This document shows positions 59,803 to 64,000 of a DNA stretch of 64,000 nt, in pieces (positions within the stretch are counted from its first letter, which is position 1; each line of letters starts with the position of its first letter). Source of the DNA: Rhodalgimonas zhirmunskyi (GTDB lineage Bacteria; Pseudomonadota; Alphaproteobacteria; Rhodobacterales; Rhodobacteraceae). A model generated the notes under the pieces. That model was not told where the DNA came from. It did no database searches and saw only the letters and a program-made list of their open reading frames with translations. The stretch spans positions 1,240,001 to 1,304,000 of the forward strand of contig JANFFA010000001.1 in NCBI GenBank assembly GCA_030848925.1, read 5' to 3'. Made by a program: the position numbers and the translations under genes.

Positions 59803-60873
59803 CTATTGCGCGTCGCCTGCCACTTGGTCTTCGAGAAGTAGCGTTTCGCCCTTGATCAAACGAATTTCGGAGATCAGGTCTCGAAGCTCTCCGATGAGAT
59901 GTGCTTCGGCCTGCTCAGGACCATCCGCCTCTTCCTCATCGTTTTCGGGTTCCGGGGGCTTCAGATAATCCACCTCTCCACCCTTTTTGCTGAAGTCAAC
60001 GTATTTCTTCACCGCAGTCTTGAGGTGAGCATCATGCTCCTCTGCGAAGCCCCCGGCGCGATCTTTTAGCCCTGCAATGATGTCGTCGACCAGTGCGCCT
60101 TCACGCTTCTTAAGGTCATCGCGCATAGACCTTTCGATGATCTCGTTGGAAATCCGTTTGTGACGAAGGTCTTCGATAACAGTTTGAACTTTGAGCACAT
60201 CGAGCACAATGCCTGAGACCTTTTTCGACATGAACGCAAAGGCCGAGATCAGAGCCATGCTTCCGGTGACGCAGACGATTAGCGACCCCTTCGAGGCCCC
60301 AACGACTTTCATGTCGTGTGGGGTTTCGCCAACTAGGTGACCGATCCCCCGAGCGATATCGTTCCAGTCTGCAGACCACTTTTTCATGTCAGCGATGTTG
60401 CCGATAGAAGCATCCTGCCGGAACTGGATCCGCGCCATCGCGCTGCTTTCGTTGATCTCTTCCTCTGTCTGGTCAGCATAGAAACCTGCCGCCCGCAGCG
60501 CCGAAGCGAGACTTTCGAGCATACTGGTTACATTGGTTACTTGGTCAGCAGCGGTTTTCATTTCCGACGCAGAGGTCGCGGGATCATAGCCGGCTTCGGT
60601 CACCACCCGCTCGACGAATTCCGCTCCACGAATTCCAAGATACTGACCTACCCCAATCTTATCTAACTGTGCGACCTGTTGGAGGTTGAGTTCGGTCATG
60701 GGAAGTGACTTCAGACCCTCGACTAAGTCTTGCAGTGGCTCGCGAACTGGCTGCTTCTGGTTTTGCGTGGCATTGTGCTGAAGGACGTTCTGGAGGTTCT
60801 GATACTGCTTTCCAACTTGCGGCTCGTTTCTCCGATACCAGTCCACCAAATCAAAAATCTCTGCAACTTCCAT
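59803..60873 (-). CDS. Unrecognised protein of lower GC next to an IS remnant
   Basis: A 356-residue protein starting MEVAEIFDLVDWYRRNEPQV; the 8-base spacing to AAGGAG favours 60873 over ATG 60879. It is mostly helical, with a hydrophobic segment at about 197-215 (SLIVCVTGSMALISAFAFMS), a basic helix region after it and an acidic Glu/Asp stretch at about 309-325 (PENDEEEADGPEQ). A pattern of glycine-serine strand plus hydrophobic helix occurs in some membrane-associated or immunity-linked proteins, but no family is claimed. Lower GC than its neighbours suggests transfer. Confidence 0.75.
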   Translation of the reverse strand: MEVAEIFDLVDWYRRNEPQVGKQYQNLQNVLQHNATQNQKQPVREPLQDLVEGLKSLPMTELNLQQVAQLDKIGVGQYLGIRGAEFVERVVTEAGYDPATSASEMKTAADQVTNVTSMLESLASALRAAGFYADQTEEEINESSAMARIQFRQDASIGNIADMKKWSADWNDIARGIGHLVGETPHDMKVVGASKGSLIVCVTGSMALISAFAFMSKKVSGIVLDVLKVQTVIEDLRHKRISNEIIERSMRDDLKKREGALVDDIIAGLKDRAGGFAEEHDAHLKTAVKKYVDFSKKGGEVDYLKPPEPENDEEEADGPEQAEAHLIGELRDLISEIRLIKGETLLLEDQVAGDAQ

Positions 60874-61388
60874 CCGCATAACTCCTTATCGACGCACCGC
60901 GCTCAAATAGATAGGCTGGTTGAACAGTCTGAATTTCAGGAAGAAACTTCAACCTCCAGAATAAAACATTCCAAACTTTTCGGCCAGACATGGGAAACCG
61001 GACTCCGCCTTGTTGACACGTTAGTGAGCAATGACGAGGCCGGAGAAGTTTGCATCTCCTGTTTTGATGCCACCGATCATACAGCGCATGAACGGCCCGG
61101 CGTCACACCAGAACCCTCGGTATCCTGCGATGCGCTTCCCTATGCAACTCGGCGTAGTGACCGGCAGTTTAGTGCATGTGCGCGTTCCTGCCGTACGCGA
61201 CCCAAGCAGCGAACTTCCGCTCCTCGCCCAACCGCCCCCCTTCGGCAAACTTCCGTCCCTCCCTCTCCCATCCCGTGACTCCGCAGTTGCGACTGGCGCG
61301 CCCCTCGCCTAGATTTACCCCACCCAGGCGGCCACCCCGCCGAGGCAGGAACGAGAGCGAAAATCGCATCAGGGGGAAAGAACCGCAT
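60874..61388. promoter_or_regulatory. 515-base gap with predicted promoter of the MORN gene
   Basis: The left half (60890-61030) is A/T-richer and shares the character of the island gene; the right half returns to high GC. A sigma-70-like promoter, TTGCGA at 61287-61292 and TAGATT at 61310-61315 with a 17-base spacer, sits 74 bases before the MORN ATG. Several short frames cross the gap but none is convincing. Confidence 0.45.
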
Positions 61389-62816
61389 ATGGCCCAACGC
61401 ATCAGAACCACGCTTGCGGCATTCACGCTGGCCACCACGGCCATCGCGGCCCCTCCGGTCCTGTCTCCGGCCTTCGCGCAGGAGGCGGGGACACAGGTCC
61501 TGACCAAGCAGTATGACGATGGCGGCGTTTATGAGGGCACCTTCAAGAACGGCGTGCAGCACGGCACCGGCACCTATCGCCTTCCCAACGGCTATGAATA
61601 CACCGGCCAGTGGGTCGAGGGCGAGATCAAGGGCAAGGGCGTGGCGCGTTTTCCCAACGGCTCGGTCTACGAGGGTGAGTTCGCCAAGGGCAAGCCCAAC
61701 GGCATCGGCAAGATCGTGTTCTCGGACGGGGGCACCTACGAGGGCCAGTGGAAAGAGGGCAAGATCACCGGCGAAGGCACCGCCGCCTATGCCAACGGCG
61801 TCACCTACGAGGGCGGTTTCCTGAACGCGATGCACCACGGCAAGGGCGTGATGACCTCGCCGGGGGGATATTCCTACGCGGGCGACTGGATCAACGGCGT
61901 CAAGGATGGCATCGGCAAGATCGCCTACAAGGACGGCACCATCTATGAGGGCCGCATCGTCAAGGGCGCGCGCGAGGGGAAAGGCACCCTCACCATGCCC
62001 GACGGGCTTGTCTATGAAGGCACGTGGAAAGCGGGCCAGATCAACGGCACCGGCAAGCTGACCCAGCCCAACGGCGATGTTTACGAGGGCAACCTCGTCG
62101 CCGGGCGGCGTGAGGGCAAGGGCAAGGTCACCTACAAGAACGGCGACATCTACGAAGGCGAATTCAAGGATGACCGCCGTCAGGGTCAGGGCGTCTTTAC
62201 CGGCGCCGACGGTTATCGCTACGAGGGCCAGTGGGTCGCCGGCAAGATCGAAGGTCAGGGCAGCGTGACCTATCCCGATGGCTCGGTCTATGTTGGCCAG
62301 TTCCGCGCCGACCTGCCCGATGGCGCGGGCAAGATCACCTACCCCGATGGCTCCGTCTTCGAAGGCCGCTGGGTCAAAGGCGTGATCGAGGGCGACGGCA
62401 AGGCCAGCTATGCCAATGGCGTGGTCTACGAGGGCGGCTTCAAGAACGCCAAGAACGAGGGCAAGGGCGTGATGACCTACCCCGACGGCTATCGCTACGA
62501 AGGCGACTGGAAGGCCGGTCAGCGCGAAGGCAAGGGCAAGGCCACCTACCCCGACGGCACCGTCTACGAGGGCGACTTCAAGGCCGGTCAGCGCCACGGC
62601 AAGGGCCAGATCACCATGGCCGACGGCTTCAAATACAACGGCGATTGGAAAAACGGCGAGATTTCAGGCCAGGGCGTCGCCACCTATGCCAATGGCGACA
62701 CCTACACCGGCACCTTCCTCAACGGCAAACGGCAGGGGCAAGGCACCATGGTCTATGCCGATGGCAATCAGGAAAGCGGCACCTGGCAGAATGGCGCGCT
62801 CAAGGCCGCGAACTGA
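61389..62816 (+). CDS. Exported MORN-repeat protein with 18 repeats
   Basis: A 475-residue protein with a signal peptide (MAQRIRTTLAAFTLATTAIA, cleaved near AFAQ) followed by 18 consecutive 23-residue MORN units of the form YEGxWxxGxxxGxGxxxYxDG, plus a partial 19th. There is no other domain, so the mature protein is one continuous beta-hairpin solenoid. MORN repeats bind lipids or act as scaffolds in other systems; here the location is periplasmic or outer-membrane facing. It has a predicted promoter of its own. Convergent with oxyR (6-base gap). Confidence 0.92.
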   Translation: MAQRIRTTLAAFTLATTAIAAPPVLSPAFAQEAGTQVLTKQYDDGGVYEGTFKNGVQHGTGTYRLPNGYEYTGQWVEGEIKGKGVARFPNGSVYEGEFAKGKPNGIGKIVFSDGGTYEGQWKEGKITGEGTAAYANGVTYEGGFLNAMHHGKGVMTSPGGYSYAGDWINGVKDGIGKIAYKDGTIYEGRIVKGAREGKGTLTMPDGLVYEGTWKAGQINGTGKLTQPNGDVYEGNLVAGRREGKGKVTYKNGDIYEGEFKDDRRQGQGVFTGADGYRYEGQWVAGKIEGQGSVTYPDGSVYVGQFRADLPDGAGKITYPDGSVFEGRWVKGVIEGDGKASYANGVVYEGGFKNAKNEGKGVMTYPDGYRYEGDWKAGQREGKGKATYPDGTVYEGDFKAGQRHGKGQITMADGFKYNGDWKNGEISGQGVATYANGDTYTGTFLNGKRQGQGTMVYADGNQESGTWQNGALKAAN

Positions 62817-62822
62817 GGGGCG

Positions 62823-63743
62823 CTAGCCCCTGCCGATCTCGGCCCGCACCTCTTTCAACACCTCACCCAAGCGGCGAAACAGCCGCGCCTTCGGGCTGGT
62901 CTTGCGCCAGCCAAGGCACACCCGGCGCGGACAGGCCCCCGGCAACGGCGCGATCTCGACCTGTTGTCCCGCCAGCACCCCCGCCGCGACCGCCAGATCG
63001 GGCAGCAGCGTGATCCCCAGCCCTTCGCTCACCATTGAAATCAGCGTCGGCAACGACGTGGCGGAAAAGCTTTCGTCCTGCGCGATATCGCGGTCGGGAA
63101 AGGCGCTCAGCGCGTGGCGCTGCAAACAATGCCCCTTCTCCAACAGCATCAGCCGCGCGCCCTCCAGCGCCTCTTCCCGCAGCGGCCCCTGCCCCAGCCC
63201 GCCCATCGGCGCGGCAAGATGATAGCCGTCCTCGAACAAGGGCATCACCTCGATCCCCTCGGCCTCGAACGGCTGCGCGAACAGGATCAGGTCCAGCCGC
63301 CCCTGCTTCAACCCGGCCAGCAACTGCTCGGTCATCTCTTCGCGCAACAACAGCCGCAGATCGGGAAACCGCGCCCGGATCGCCGGAAGCGCCCGCGGGA
63401 TCAGATAAGGCCCCAGCGTCGGGATCGCACCCAGCCTAAGATCACCGCCCTCGGGCGCGGCCTGCACGGCGGCCACCTCTTCGATCTCGCGCGCCGCCAA
63501 CAGCACGGCGCGCGCCCGCGCCACGATCTCGGCCCCCACCGGCGTCAGGATCACCTGCCGCTTGGATCGCTCGGCCAGCGTCACCCCCAGCCGCGCCTCT
63601 AGTTCCTTCAACGCCGCGCTCAGGCTGGGCTGGGTCACGAAACAGATCTCGGCCGCGCGCGAGATATTCAGCGTGTCGGCCACCGCCACCAGAAACCGCA
63701 GCTGGCGCAGGGTGATGCCCGGCATATTGCCCGAAATGTCCAT
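62823..63743 (-). CDS. oxyR: OxyR-type LysR regulator lacking the usual resolving Cys position
   Basis: The 306-residue LysR-family regulator has the HTH in LRQLRFLVAVADTLNISRAA and AEICFVTQPSLSAALKELEA. The peroxidatic Cys206 is in LEKGHCLQRHALSAF, the OxyR-specific GHCL motif. The second cysteine of E. coli OxyR (nine residues later) is replaced here by Phe215. Cys271 and Cys276 in GACPRRVCLG are further along. ATG 63743 follows AGGAG. It is divergent from a peroxiredoxin, the usual OxyR target. Confidence 0.88.
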   Translation of the reverse strand: MDISGNMPGITLRQLRFLVAVADTLNISRAAEICFVTQPSLSAALKELEARLGVTLAERSKRQVILTPVGAEIVARARAVLLAAREIEEVAAVQAAPEGGDLRLGAIPTLGPYLIPRALPAIRARFPDLRLLLREEMTEQLLAGLKQGRLDLILFAQPFEAEGIEVMPLFEDGYHLAAPMGGLGQGPLREEALEGARLMLLEKGHCLQRHALSAFPDRDIAQDESFSATSLPTLISMVSEGLGITLLPDLAVAAGVLAGQQVEIAPLPGACPRRVCLGWRKTSPKARLFRRLGEVLKEVRAEIGRG

Positions 63744-63852
63744 AGCCTACTCCTATATATCGACCCCATATAATCAATTTCACCAAATGACGGCCATCCC
63801 CTAAATCTCCCTCATCGCAACGAACAATGGTTCACACACAGGAGATCACACC
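63744..63852. promoter_or_regulatory. Divergent oxyR/peroxiredoxin control region
   Basis: The 109-base gap carries A/T-rich segments (TATATATCG and CATATAATCAATTT near 63752-63780), the likely overlapping promoters and OxyR-binding area. CAGGAG (63839-63844) precedes the peroxiredoxin ATG. Confidence 0.5.
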
Positions 63853-64000
63853 ATGACCGACACCATCGCAAAAACAGGCCCCGTCATGCCGCAACTCAAC
63901 GCCCCCGCCCCGGCTTTTGATGCCGTCACAACCTCGGGCCGCAAGACGCTCGAAGACTACAAGGGCAAATGGCTGATCCTGTTCTCGCACCCGGCCGATT
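63853..64000 (+). CDS. Peroxiredoxin (AhpC/Prx6-like), cut by the window end
   Basis: The first 49 residues are present. MTDTIAKTGPVMPQLNAPAP then FDAVTTSGRKTLEDYKGKWL and ILFSHPAD match the N-terminal peroxiredoxin domain just before the catalytic TPVCT loop, which lies beyond the window. It reduces hydroperoxides. Divergent from oxyR, it is likely induced by peroxide through OxyR. Whether it is of the 1-Cys or 2-Cys type cannot be seen. Confidence 0.88.
   Translation, partial: MTDTIAKTGPVMPQLNAPAPAFDAVTTSGRKTLEDYKGKWLILFSHPAD

Noticed and set aside
60890-61388. Several short frames between the island gene and the MORN gene
   Set aside because: None has a ribosome site, conserved motif or consistent codon bias; the stretch is better explained as a promoter region with island remnants.

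Overview
The window is a high-GC (roughly 60-65% by eye) chromosomal segment of an alphaproteobacterium, most likely a member of the Rhodobacterales (Roseobacter group). Supporting signs are the NDUFS4-type complex I accessory gene, the gcvTHP operon behind a tandem glycine riboswitch, a cyoABCD oxidase, an NsrR-type regulator with an FNR-like box, the Anbu operon, and short intergenic palindromes ending in a GATATTT or GAGTATTT core. No rRNA, tRNA, CRISPR array or intact mobile element was seen. All functional names come from reading the sequence; no database search was run.

Layout. 1-8.2 kb: partial alpha/beta hydrolase, NDUFS4-like protein, secreted trypsin-like protease, a hypothetical protein, uvrB, an AT-richer lipoprotein, an FMN-binding split-barrel protein, a TIM-barrel isomerase and a cold-shock protein. 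8.5-16.2 kb: a 2-oxoglutarate/Fe(II) oxygenase divergent from a polyamine-type ABC importer operon that also carries a cysteine hydrolase and an unknown protein, then a metallo-beta-lactamase-fold hydrolase. 16.4-21.3 kb: the most notable locus. A guanidine-I (ykkC) riboswitch precedes a NitT/TauT-like importer (binding protein, permease, ATPase), a ureohydrolase with the features of the nickel guanidine hydrolase GdmH, a histidine-rich protein (27 His in its first 55 residues) and a 53-residue membrane peptide. The last two are candidates for nickel handling.

21.3-33 kb (all minus strand): a two-subunit CoA transferase, cyoABCD, and a cytosine-deaminase-like gene with a BMP-family nucleobase/nucleoside ABC importer. 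33.2-37.3 kb: the Anbu operon (ATP-grasp, alpha-E, transglutaminase, Anbu peptidase). 37.5-44.5 kb: GMC oxidoreductase, aldehyde dehydrogenase and TetR regulator, then a hydroxypyruvate-isomerase-like gene and a GH13 sugar phosphorylase. 44.7-49.5 kb: gcvTHP with its glycine riboswitch. 49.6-53.5 kb: nsrR, gamma-glutamylcyclotransferase-like gene, gltX and a Tat-exported metallo-beta-lactamase-fold protein.

53.7-56.2 kb: ornithine cyclodeaminase, a CtlX-like deiminase and an AsnC regulator, a citrulline/ornithine catabolic set. 56.5-59.4 kb: a zinc metallopeptidase, an exported hypothetical protein and nadE. 59.5-61.4 kb: a decayed transposase tail beside an unrecognised protein of lower GC, a probable small island. 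61.4-64 kb: an 18-repeat MORN protein, then oxyR divergent from a peroxiredoxin cut by the window end. A recurring theme is recycling of nitrogen from small compounds: guanidine, possibly other guanidino compounds or polyamines, nucleobases, glycine and citrulline.
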